From Musa acuminata AAA Group (taxonomy: Eukaryota; Streptophyta; Magnoliopsida; Zingiberales; Musaceae): a stretch of DNA of 64,000 nucleotides. This document shows, one piece after another, positions 12,900-29,517 of this stretch. The position numbers and the translations under genes are program-made. Where the stretch lies: NCBI RefSeq assembly GCF_036884655.1, contig NC_088357.1, positions 7,179,001 through 7,243,000 of the forward strand, given 5' to 3'. The notes under the pieces were generated by a model. The model had not been told where the DNA came from and did no database searches. It saw nothing but the letters and a program-made list of their open reading frames with translations. How positions within the stretch are numbered: the first letter of the stretch is position 1; the number at the start of each line of letters is the position of its first letter.

Positions 12900-13292
12900 A
12901 AACACGAGCCTCTCCGGACGGATCCGCTCCAAGCGCCTTCCGGAATCCAACAGCATACGCGTCGGCCGATCACGGCATTGTCATGGCCACCTCTTGCTCC
13001 GACCGCCATAGGGGATCCCGCGTAGGCATGTCCTCATCTTTGCTGCGTCTGTTGCCGCTTCGACGTCTATCCTGATTGAAGGAATGGGACTTGGGCCCCA
13101 CTCAAACCAATGGGAGAGAAATCGCGGAGAGGAAGACGGGAGAAAATTGGGACCCACCTGCGAGGTAGTCAATTCGTCCAACATCTACTCAGGTAAGAAG
13201 AGCGAGTTACAGCCAGAAAACTATCGAGTACAGCTACGTAGCATGTATCTATATATAGCTGCTCTCCTCATGGAACCGTTACCCACCAAACA
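12900..13292 (+). promoter_or_regulatory. Proximal promoter of the DUF538 gene
   Basis: A TATA box (TATATATA, 13250-13257) sits 36 bp before the DUF538 ATG, implying a very short 5' leader. An out-of-frame ATG at 13270 falls between the TATA box and the CDS and would probably be excluded from, or near the cap of, the mRNA. The region just upstream is GC-richer than its surroundings. Confidence 0.5.
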
Positions 13293-13808
13293 ATGGCGAG
13301 CCGCCTCCGTCTTTTCTCCGCCGCTGCGCTACTCCTCGTGGCCGTCCTCACTGCCTCGGCTGACGACGCGCACGACGCGCTCCAGGCCTTTGGGCTCCCC
13401 AAGGGGCTCCTTCCAGACTCGGTGTCGAGTTTCTCGCTCGCCGAGAATGGCAAGTTCGTGGTGGAGCTCAGGGCGCCGTGCTACGTCAAGTTCACCGACC
13501 TCGTCCACTACGGGAAGACCATCCGGGGTCAGATCCGCTACGGCATCATCTCCGACCTTTCCGGGATCCAGATTAAGAAGTCCTTCGTCTGGCTTTCCAT
13601 CTCCGATATCGTGGCCCGCCCCGCCGATGGCACCATCGAGTTTATTGTGGGCTTCCTCTCGGAGTTGCGTCCTGCGACGCTGTTCGAGAGCGTCCCGCAT
13701 TGCAGGGTCAATGCCTCCCCTCGTGGCGTGTTCTCACCGGAGGAGTTGCTCCCGCTCCCGGTTTCGGAGGTCAGATCCCTTTGCCTGTTGATTTCTCCTC
13801 TTCTTTGA
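13293..13808 (+). CDS. DUF538 family secreted protein
   Basis: The ATG at 13293 opens a hydrophobic signal peptide (MASRLRLFSAAALLLVAVLTASA), probably cleaved before DDAHDAL. The DUF538 domain follows: FGLPKGLLPDSV, then SFSLAENGKFVVEL, a central beta-rich block with IRGQIRYGIISDLSGI, and FVWLSISDIV leading to a terminal cysteine (SVPHCR). DUF538 proteins are small plant proteins of uncertain biochemical role, often stress- or development-responsive. As one open frame it gives 171 residues. An alternative uses the donor after 13769 and the acceptor before 14889, where the next codons are GTG TAA, giving 160 residues ending in SEV. That model removes an unconserved tail (RSLCLLISPLL), so it is attractive but unproven. 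The GC-rich coding style contrasts with its flanks. Confidence 0.85.
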   Translation: MASRLRLFSAAALLLVAVLTASADDAHDALQAFGLPKGLLPDSVSSFSLAENGKFVVELRAPCYVKFTDLVHYGKTIRGQIRYGIISDLSGIQIKKSFVWLSISDIVARPADGTIEFIVGFLSELRPATLFESVPHCRVNASPRGVFSPEELLPLPVSEVRSLCLLISPLL

Positions 13809-15822
13809 ATCACTTTTGCTTTAATTTAGGAGTAAAACCTAGAAATTAGTAGCAAATTGACGGCACTGAGCAAGGCAAGAGGTTGGATCTCTTTTCCTTC
13901 TCCTTTATCAATTGTTCTTTTGCCTATGTACCCTCAGAATAGGGCAATTTCCTTTAAAAAGGAGACCCATTTCATGGTTTTCTTCACTTAGAGTGCTCCT
14001 TGTGCAAATAGAGTCTCTAAAGTCCAGCTTAAGTGTCATTAAATTGACACCCTTCTGCACAATTTGACCTTATAATACCAAAACTTCTCAAATTTACTCT
14101 AATCTTCTTTTTCTGGCCCATTGTAATGATTTATTGAGTTCATTGGTTTTTCTTTTCATGTATGCTCCTACAAGATGCCTATTTATGCATTTTTTTCTCC
14201 ATAATGTTATTTTGCATTAATGCTGACTGATCTCATGAAATCATAGGTGGTCAATCAGTACTGCACATAACAGTATGGAATTCTTTCACTAATCCTATGG
14301 TACAGTGAGTCTGAGCATTGCCTCATTTTCTCAGTAGCATGCTCTTCTAAAAGTTCAATTCCCAAGACTATTATTACCTTTGGCCTCCATCCTTCTATGC
14401 ATCCAGGAAAGCCATTTTTATGTTTGTGCATCTTCTTGGTTCCACTGAGTTTTGTAGGACATCATTCTAGTCTTCCTTGGCCTCCCTTACCATCTCATCT
14501 TTATGGCCCTAAAATTGACATTTTTCAACCTTGCTCTTCTGTTGTGAAAGTTGTGTTGTCAGCTTGAGTTTCTACCAAACATTGAATTGATATATTGAGG
14601 TGAACATGCATATTAATGACTTGCAATCTTCATTTTGGGGAAACTCTAAATCTGAATGGCTATGACAGCACATAAATCTTCTTTTGAAATAGAAAACCAA
14701 ACTTAGATCTTGGATTCATATTTCACATATCGATCTCAGTATCTTATTCTCTAATGCAATCTCAATTTTCAATGTTCCAAATATCTTGGGGCCACTAGTT
14801 CATACTGGCAGAAGGCCTATTTATTCAAATAGCCGAGACTAACTTAATCTTCTTCTGCTGGTACCGATCAAATATTTTTGTTTTCCAGGTGTAAGTGCGA
14901 GATCCTCCTCAGTGTTCGGCCTTTCGACGAACTCAAGCGAAATATGTACTTGAGGAATAAGTTTGAATCATAATGTGGTCTATGTTGTATCTGTTTCTGG
15001 AATTACTGCTCTAAATAGCAAAATATAAGCCTTTTCGCCGTTAGATTTACCTGTTCTATATCTACATTTTCTTTTGACAATGTTGATTTCAGCATCACAA
15101 GCAGATTTACTAGCGCCAGGTTATGAGATATCTGAAGGCCAGACTCTCCAGTATGTGAAACATCAAAAAGGGCAGAACACCACAATTCCATTATATCTGG
15201 AATGCTGAAAGCAAGCTGGTATCAACAAGACAGACTGCAAATGCTTTGATTCTCTTTTCTTTTTCCTGTAGTTTCCTTTTATGTGTAATATGGACTGGAA
15301 TCATGTTGGATGCATGAGACTGTGAAATGTTGGAAGAGATAATAATATTTGGGTGAGACAGAGATATGATTGAGAAAAGTTAAGAGTCTAAGCTCAAAAT
15401 ATAGTGCTGGTGTTCAATCTATATATGATTGTTTGACTTAGATCTGAATACCAGAAATAAAATTCCAATAAGAACTACATGCTGAGCATTTTTGTGGTCT
15501 AAAAATGATTGATGGAAATGAAATGATGAGGCTGTATTTTTCTTTGCTTAAATTTACATTGAAAGTAGTATTTCAATTTCATATATGTGAATATTTACTT
15601 TCTATTCCTTTTCAAAATGTTAAATTTTACCCCCAAAAAAAACTGAAAAATTAGGGAGAAAATTTTAATGATTTAATCTGTGTATAATTTAATGGGAAGA
15701 ATATTCAAGCAATGGGCCCCAAACAGTTCGGACATTGTTATTTATTTGGTGTTTAATTTCTTTTTCAAATTTTGTTTTCTCACACAAGAAAATAAATAAA
15801 TAAAAGAAAACAATATAAAATC
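13809..15822. other. Intergenic or DUF538 3' intron, with duplicated blocks
   Basis: No gene is evident. About 14098-14421 is one copy of a repeat described separately. About 15518-15620 is a diverged version of the block at 16740-16855. The stretch before 15823 ends in a CT-rich tract (about 15826-15864) that directly precedes the succinyl-CoA ligase pseudogene exon and may be its old leader. Confidence 0.45.
14098..14421. repeat. Segmental duplication, copy A
   Basis: This block matches 17559-17919 along nearly its full length, for example CAAGATGCCTATTTATGCAT and AGGTGGTCAATCAGTACTGC in both. Copy B has about 34 extra bases (around 17752-17786) just before a shared TTTCACTAATCCTATGG. Both copies are in the same orientation, about 3.46 kb apart. 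Confidence 0.85.
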
Positions 15823-16059
15823 TTGAAATCTCTCTTTCCCTCTCTTCTCTCTCTCTCTCTCTCGCGATGTGCCGCCGAAGCGTGGGAGCTCCAAGCTCTT
15901 CGCCGCCCCTTCTTCCCCTCTCTCCTCATCTGCCAGAGCATCGTCGGCCGGGACGGCACCTTCCACACCGATCAGGCCGTCAAGTACGGTGCCGAGATGG
16001 TGAGCCCGCCGCACAAACCCACCTGTCCTTTCCGAAAGGGCTTGGTGTGGTTCTTTCTT

Positions 16060-16545
16060 GCGTTCTTGATGGTCACTGTGGATCTTTGTTGTGTTCTTTA
16101 TGTCCTCTCTCGACTTTTCTTGGTTTGGATGTCGTCGTGTCGCACAAGATCTGCTGCTGATTCCCGATTCCTCTCGTTTCTTGTGGGATTTTAATTGATC
16201 TTCCTGCTGGGATCTAGGTTTCTTGAATGGCTCGTAATTCTTGCTGTAGATCAGGGCATTTTTATGGTGGCCTTCGGGATTATGGCTGAAACCCCTGAAA
16301 GCGAACCAGGATCTATGAAGGAGGAAGGAAACCCCCTATCCTGCGTGTACGAGTTCTTGATGATCACTGTGGATCTTTGTTGTGTTCTTGATGTCCTTTC
16401 TCGACTTTTCTTGGTTTGGATGTCGTTGTGTCGTACAAGATCTGCTGCTGATTCCCGATTCCTCTCGTTTCTTGTGGGATTTTAATTGATCTTCCTGCTG
16501 GGATCTAGGTTTCTTGAATTGGCTTGTAATTCTTTCTGTAGATCA
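16060..16545 (+). repeat. Tandem duplication within the pseudogene intron
   Basis: A unit of about 307 bp beginning near GATGGTCACTGTGGATCTTT (16068) recurs at about 16360 with GATGATCACTGTGGATCTTT. Both run through a shared TCTGCTGCTGATTCCCGATT to GATCTAGGTTTCTTGAAT. A third partial unit starts after 16545 with TTTTTATGGTGGCCTTTGGG. This accounts for the repeated ends of the open frames here (both end in LSFLVGF), which are not genes. Confidence 0.8.
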
Positions 16546-16547
16546 TG

Positions 16548-16990
16548 GCGTTTTTATGGTGGCCTTTGGGATTATGGCTGAAACCCCTGAAGCGAACCAC
16601 GATCTTTGAAGGAGGAAGGAAACCCCCCCTCTTGCGTGTATGTGTTTCTCCGACCACTGTAGCATTGTTTCTTTTACTACTGCTATTAAACATTGCAATC
16701 TAAGCCTTTTCCTGATCTAAAAAAAATTAAAAGAAATGAAATGTTGAGGTCATATTTCTTCTAAAGATTTCCTTATTTAAATCTACATTGAGTTTGTAAT
16801 TTCCTTTTCCACAGGTATGAATATTTACTTTTTTGTTCCTTTTCATAGTGTTCTTCAGCACCACCAAATATCATACGAGAATTACAATGATAATAATAAT
16901 AATAATAATGTCTCATCTAAATCATCCCAACATCGATAGGTATAGTAGCCAAAGGCAACATGGCTTGTTAGCCTAACAAATATTATAAGT
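16548..16990. repeat. Segmental duplication, copy C
   Basis: This block is nearly identical to 18294-18770: both contain GGATTATGGCTGAAACCCCT, TTGCGTGTATGTGTTTCTCC, an (AAT)n run and CATCGATAGGTATAGTAGCC. The second copy has extra bases (near 18395-18412) and a longer AAT run. Distance about 1.75 kb, same orientation. Confidence 0.85.
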
Positions 16991-17558
16991 AAACAAGTTC
17001 AAGACGATTGTACCATATGGTTTGGTTCTGGTTTCTAGAAATTTGAACTGGAATTGGAACCGTAAGGGTTCCAAACTGGCTAAATATGCAAAAAGGGTTA
17101 GAACACAAATTGTTTTTGTACTGGTTAGTGCTTTAAATTTAAAACCTAATAACTTGGGTTTGAATTTTGGCACAGAAATTTAATTGTTTTGTCAATCGAA
17201 ACTGGTGGATGAAATTGGAGCTGGAACCGGTGATTCTGATTTCAAATTTGGCAGAACCGAAACCGCGGTCAAGTTTAGTGGGAGTAACTCTATGGTGCTG
17301 TTTAGATGACAACATGCGGTTGACTATCACTTGCTTTTATTTGGTACCTTGAAAACCTATGCTAGACTATTAGAAGGGATAGGATTTTCTAGGTTTGATC
17401 ATCTCTTTCGTTCGGGATTGTGCTATTGGACTGGTGATTGGAGTCCGCCAGCTTTCATAGGTCGAAATTTGATTATACTGCTTTGAAAATGGTGGTGGAT
17501 AAGTAGTATGATAGTGATGTAACGATGATAAATCTTATGCTGTGGCATGTAATTTTTT

Positions 17559-17919
17559 ACTCTAATCTTGTTTTTCTGGCCCATTGTAATTATTTATTAA
17601 GTTCGTTGGTTTTTCTTTTCATGTATGCCCATACAAGATGCCTATTTATGCATTTTTTTTCTCCATAATGTTATTTTGCATTAATGCCATCTGATCTCAT
17701 GAAATCATAGGTGGTCAATCAGTACTGCACATAACAATATGGAATTCTTTCAGGAAGCTTTCCAGTGCTCATTTCATGTTTATTTCACTAATCCTATGGT
17801 ATAGTGAGTTTGAGCATTGCCTTATTTTCTCAGTAGGATGCTCTTCTAAAAGTTCAATTCCGAAGACTATTACATTTGGCCTCCATCCTTCTACGCATCC
17901 AGGAAAGCCATTTTTATGG
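17559..17919. repeat. Segmental duplication, copy B (partner of 14098-14421)
   Basis: Collinear with copy A, with a ~34-bp difference. Lying inside the pseudogene intron, it shows that intergenic DNA before the pseudogene and DNA inside it share a recent common source. Confidence 0.85.
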
Positions 17920-18146
17920 TTTCTCCAATTTTAAGCATAGGAAAGAAAATTTTTATGGTTTCTCAAATAGATTTCATAAGAAATCTATTTGCCATGTTGT
18001 TGCTTTCACCCAATATGCGATTCGCACTATTGTATTTTCTACCCTGCCTTGCAAGATATTCACTCTTTTCTATATGTTGCATATAAACCTTCTTCTAATC
18101 CTTTGATGCTTAGGTCTATTCATGGTTCCACCACCAGTTGTGCCTT

Positions 18147-18280
18147 ATTTTAGGGCACCTTTTTTTTTTGACAAAAGTTAAGTAAGAAAGATGGGTTTTG
18201 ATCCCAGAACCTTTAAATAAGTCGGATGAGATTTTGAACTCTAATCTGATGGTACACCACCATTAGACCAATATTTTAGG
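18147..18280 (-). mobile_element. Short tRNA-derived SINE-like insertion
   Basis: Read on the minus strand, the element starts near 18271 with TGGTCTAATGGTGG, a good RNA polymerase III A-box. About 30 bases later comes GAGTTCAAAATCTC, a decayed B-box. It ends in a run of ten A (plus-strand T at 18160-18169). The 9-bp sequence TATTTTAGG occurs at both sides (18146-18154 and 18272-18280), consistent with a target-site duplication, although five bases separate the A-run from the left copy. Total length is only about 110-125 bp, so it may be a truncated SINE. Confidence 0.55.
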
Positions 18281-18293
18281 TGAGAAAGACGGG

Positions 18294-18770
18294 TTTTTAT
18301 GGTGGCCTTTGGGATTATGGCTGAAACCCCTGAAGCGAACCACGATCTTTGAAGGAGGAAGAAAACCCCCTATCTTGCGTGTATGTGTTTCTCCGACCAT
18401 TGCTCAAACCACTAGCATTGTTTCTTTTACTACTGCTATTAAACATTGCAATCTAAGCCTTTTCCTGATCTAAAAAAAGTTAAAAGAAATGAAATGTTGA
18501 GGTCCTATTTCTTCTAAAGATTTCCTTATTTAAATCTACATTGAGTTTGTAATTTCCTTTTCCACAGGTATGAATATTTACTTTTTTGTTCCTTTTCATA
18601 GTGTTCTTCATCACCACCAAATATTATATGAGAATTACAATGATAATAATAATAATAATAAGAATAATAATAATGTCTCATCTAAATCATCCCAACATCG
18701 ATAGGTATAGTAGCCCAAGGCAACATGGCTTGTTAGCCTAACAAATATTGTAATAAGTAAACAAGTTCAA
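18294..18770. repeat. Segmental duplication, copy D (partner of 16548-16990)
   Basis: Starts immediately after the SINE-like element and is collinear with copy C through the (AAT)n microsatellite (about 18644-18674) and the following TCTCATCTAAATCATCCCAA. Confidence 0.85.
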
Positions 18771-19976
18771 TATGATTGTTACCGATTCACCGCTTATTGT
18801 TTATTTTCATCACATCTCATTATTTTACATCAAAAATCATATGAGAAAAATCATCTTGTTTTCTATAAATTAGGTGATAGTCATGAACAGGTAATACAAC
18901 TGAAAGCTCTTGTGCGAGCGAGGGTTAGCTGTTAACGTTTCTGAAGATTAATGTATTTGAGGAAGAGAATGTCTGATCTTAAAAGAGTAGACAAACTTTA
19001 TTATTGTGAGTTAACTTATGGCTCGGAAATTGTAGGACTCTATCTCGTGCACTTTTAGAATTGTTCTTTGAGAGAACTTATCCAAACACAGAGTTCTGGG
19101 AGGATCAAAGTCTTACACAGGGGTCACATGAATTGAGGACAAAGTTGCTTTCATATTGGTTCACTTATATTCAAATGTGACTTTCTTTAATGTTCTTCTT
19201 TATCTGATTAACATAGATGTTTGTATGTCCATTATTTTGGTTTACCTTGCTTCTCAGTAAATTTTATTCCTAAAGTTTCACAGAATTTGGTTTGCAATAT
19301 TAGTTGCCATAAGATTAAATGTCATTTGGAGTATTTTGTTTTGCGTTCATCAAAGGTGTAAGAAATGACCACCAGTTATACATACAGTACATTATTTAGT
19401 TATTATAGGTAACTTGTTTCACTTTTCTAACTTAGTAGACATGTAGTAACTCGGTGAACCCTTAAATGGAAGCTTTATGTTTTGGCGAAGCCATTGGAGA
19501 AATTGTTGGACTAAATAAATAGTATTTGTGGTTTGTAATATGTTTCTTGCTGATCCCAGTTGGGAGTTTGATGGAGCTCCAGATTTCCAATGTACCTCTC
19601 AGTCAATGTTTAGCCTTTTGGGGTTAATCCAACCCATACTCACCTATTCTAACTGATCTCAGTCTTAAAAATCCGATGACTGATCTCGAGATTAATCTTG
19701 TAAACCTTGCTAATCAAGCTCTAAGGTTCTCAATTGATAGTATCATCATGGCTTGTTAAATCATTTTGAAAATTGGTTCTCTTTGTTTTAGGTGGAACTG
19801 AACACTTTGGTCTTCCGGTCTTCAATACTGTTGCTTAATGGCTGAGACCAAAGCTGGTGTGAGCTATTTATGTTCCCCCACCGTACTCTGCTGCAATTAT
19901 GGAGGCTGAGTTAAAAGATCCTGTTGTGTGCATTTCTGAAGGAATTACTCGGCATGACAATGGTGTCAGATCTAAT

Positions 19977-21147
19977 TGCTCCTATCGATTCATCTTATAC
20001 ACATTTGCTTATCTTCTTCTTTTATCTCATTTTTATATTTGTAATTAATTAAACTTGTTGATCGAATTTAAAATTATTACTATTTTGGAAATTTTGCTAG
20101 CAAGGTTTTTGCCACTTATAATGTAATTAAATTATAGGCATAGGATTATTTTCCATGGTAGTTTGGTAATCAGTAGCTGTTCTCTCATGCAGCAAACTCT
20201 GTTGGGTGACTGACACAAGATTAAAAAATTAAAACCAGCCGAGGGTGTAGAGTAGCCAGCAACCTTTTGATGGTGCGCGAACGTTTACACGCAACGCGGT
20301 CTGGTCTTTTTTAAATTTCCCCCTTGGGCAAAAGTTCGTTTTTTTTTTGGCTTCCCAATTCAATTACGGACAGGTACGAGCCACGTAAATTATTGTTCCG
20401 TAAGATGGCATGTGTCTTAGGCATTGGCAACTAAAATTTGCATCCGACTTTGCGTGCTTTGAATTCTGTAGGTAACAAAAGAATTGAGCATACAAAAAGA
20501 ATCCTGGTTGCAGTAATCAAAAGTCAAATAGCAATAACACATCCTAACTTATAAACGCAGCTGTCAAGTACCATCAAAGAAGGAAAACCACGTCAACTAT
20601 TATAAGCAAGCATTTCTTAATAGCTAGAAACGAATTCTTTTCCAACATGCAACAAAATCATAGCCCACACCAACCAAGGATGATGTATGGTTCTATCTCT
20701 TTAAGTTACAACATATCAGTATCACTTGCCTACAACAAATGCAAGGTGGAAAGCTACTAGTTTGGCCTACTAGTTTGGCCGAACACAGGCAGCCCAATCA
20801 AGTCCACCCTCTCCCCTCTCTCCAGCAAGACCAAATGGCACAAGTAGAATTAAAAATCAATAATAGAAAAAAAAAATATATAAATTGGGGAGAACATAAT
20901 GCCTTCAACATGATACATGCGGCTGCCGCAGCTGCATCGTAACCGTGTTGCCACCAGCCATGTTGGATCTCAGTTACACGTCAATAAAGGGCAAAACTTA
21001 CGGCCACATTATACAACATATTTGCCATTAGATCTTGAGAATATAAGAATGCTAATTATGAGATCTTGAGAATATATTTGCAATCATAACCTCACACAGC
21101 AAGCAGCACTTGCTGTCAGACATCAACAGTATCCCGCCGATATCTGC
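19977..21147. other. Intergenic, including the PP2A 3' UTR
   Basis: No gene is visible. The right half (about 20700-21147) is probably the 3' untranslated region of the minus-strand PP2A gene. A short direct repeat of CTAGTTTGGCC lies at about 20757-20780. The missing remainder of the succinyl-CoA ligase pseudogene is not here. Confidence 0.45.
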
Positions 21148-27600
<6,453 letters not shown>

Positions 27601-29517
27601 CTTGGCCTCAGCACCTCCCCAGCCTTGGAAACGCCGCCACGACCCAAGATCGAAACCTTAATCCAAGATTTCGCCCGCGCCTCGATCCCAAGCAAACGAG
27701 CCCCTCTCCCCGTCCCTCCCCTCCCCCAAGAAGAAGAAACCCCGCGTTCGACGGCGAGAAATGGCGAAGAGGTGAGAGAGAGAGGGGAAAGAGGACGAGG
27801 GAGAGAGGGAACCAAGAGAGAAAAAGGGAAAGGAAACCCTCGGTGAAGCCTTGCTAGGCCTCTTTATTGGCGTCATTTGACGCCACGATTCGGAAGAGAC
27901 CTCACTCCCTTCACCGTAAGATTAGCTGTCCGATTCCACACAGCCTTGAGCTTGAATCATGACGTGGCAAGCATCCGTTGGTTGGTAGTTACCTGGGACC
28001 CACTGTATAGCGGCCAATCACTTGGAAGAAGATCTAAACTTTATAAATAGATCTCTCATGACAATTTCATCCTTTTATTATTATTATTATTTTTCTGCCA
28101 TTTAGCAGTCTACTTTTAACTATTTTCCTGATTGGATTTTTCACAATAAAAGTAATGTTAAAATAAATTACTGGTTAACATAATGCAGAGAGACCTTTAA
28201 ATGCTCAATTTCAAATATTTTCTATATTTAATTGGCTTCTTGCTTTATTGCCTACATTGATTACCAACATAGATACATACTTTCCCTTGGAAGTTAGGGT
28301 TTGCATCAGAAACAAATAATGAAAAAGGGAAATACCATAATTCAGTCAAAATAAAAAAGTTCAAACTCCAAGAAAATAAGGATTTGGACTTAAAGAGCAA
28401 ACAATTACTGGATTGAGAGCAAAAAGTACATCAGAACCTCTTTATTGTTTTCTATCTCTGAGGAACTCATTTTTGCACTTGTTAATATATTTCTCTGCAT
28501 CTAAAGTGAGAGAAAGACTAGTGCAATAATATATTGCCTTGGTGATGGGCATTGCATTGTTGTCTGATTCAAAAGATATTGAGAATCTACTAGAATAGGT
28601 AACAACAACTCCATCAAATTAGTAGCTTAGTTCAGATGTAGGAGGACTAAACGGAGCATTACACAATAAGCCCATGAACAAATCCAATCTTTTTGCTACT
28701 TTTATGTACATTGAGATTGGTGAACCTGCGATGCATGGGATCCACCGCTCATTGGGTGACAGTCATTCGAGGAAGTGCATGATGAACATGGCATCTCTTC
28801 TCTCTCTCTTATCTCTCCCCTACCTATATATTATATATATAATAACCATAATTTATGATACCCTAGAAAGTTATCATAGAAGGACATGTGACCACAGTAC
28901 GATTTCATTTCATCCTAGCATTATTGTAGCTTTACAACCCTACCTCGATCACTGCAATCACATAAGATCAGTACCAAATAGCCAACTCTAGCTCAAGTTG
29001 GTAAGAAAATGATATGGCTTACCAAAACATGCATCTGATAGGAATATGATCCAACAATGTAAAATAAATCTTGTTCATAAGCCTGACAATTGAGTATCCA
29101 AAACAGATAAGTTTATCAGAAAAATATAATTGTGGCACTTTGGTAAACTATGCACTTGGTAACAGTCAAATTGTGTTTTTGAAAAAAATAAGAAGATTTA
29201 TTGTACAGAGAATTCTAACCTAAGAAAAGAAACAATTGAATCATCACTCCAAAATTCCTATCTTCCACTATAAGAACAGAACCTCCAGTTCAAAGGGACA
29301 GAGCTGTTCAACTGATCAGGGCTTCTTATGACTCCTTTCGCAACTTCTGCCGAGTAACTTGGCATGCTCTTGAGGCCAACAACAATACAAGCTCCCCGAT
29401 ACTTTTCTGACCTTTACAAGGTGGCTCATTTATTTGTGGACATCACAAGCCTTTCTTGTCTAGCTCTATGAAACAACCTCGGTGCACATAGAGGGACGTG
29501 GACAGATGATGATAAAC
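27601..29517. other. Intergenic: PP2A 5' leader/promoter and downstream end of the CPSF-A gene
   Basis: About 27601-27880 is purine- and GC-rich with GA repeats, as expected for the PP2A leader and core promoter (minus strand). The plus-strand open frame through it (27196-27846) is an antisense shadow. From 27900 on the DNA is AT-rich, with CT repeats near 28798-28812 and no gene until the stop codon of the minus-strand CPSF-A-family gene. Its 3' untranslated region should lie just below 29518. Confidence 0.5.

Larger units (their letters stand above)
15823..19976 (+). pseudogene. Broken succinyl-CoA ligase (ADP/GDP-forming) alpha-subunit gene, two exons left
   Basis: Exon 1 is clearest at 15928-15999. 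It reads ICQSIVGRDGTFHTDQAVKY then GAEM before a GTGAGC donor, matching ICQGITGKNGTFHTEQAIEY in plant mitochondrial succinyl-CoA ligase alpha. The second piece, from about 19792, starts after TTTTAG and encodes GGTEHFGLPVFNTVA. It then hits a TAA and changes frame to continue as YVPPPYSAA, IMEAELKDPVVCISEG and ITRHDNG. These are the next blocks of the same protein, in the same order. At least one stop and one or more frameshifts interrupt it. The CoA-binding and phospho-histidine regions that should follow are absent from the next several kb, so no enzyme can be made. The 3.8-kb gap fits an intron expanded by local duplication. The start of the first exon is too diverged to set. Confidence 0.8.

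Noticed and set aside
13329..13700. 123-codon minus-strand frame
   Set aside because: Shadow of the DUF538 coding exon; GC-rich codons give long frames on the opposite strand.
13084..13791. 235-codon plus-strand frame overlapping the DUF538 CDS
   Set aside because: Other frame of the same DNA, very Arg/Ser/Pro-rich with no domain; the DUF538 frame has a signal peptide and family motifs.
16195..16485. 96-codon frame in the pseudogene intron
   Set aside because: Made by the ~307-bp tandem duplication; its C-terminus repeats that of the frame ending at 16194. No domain.
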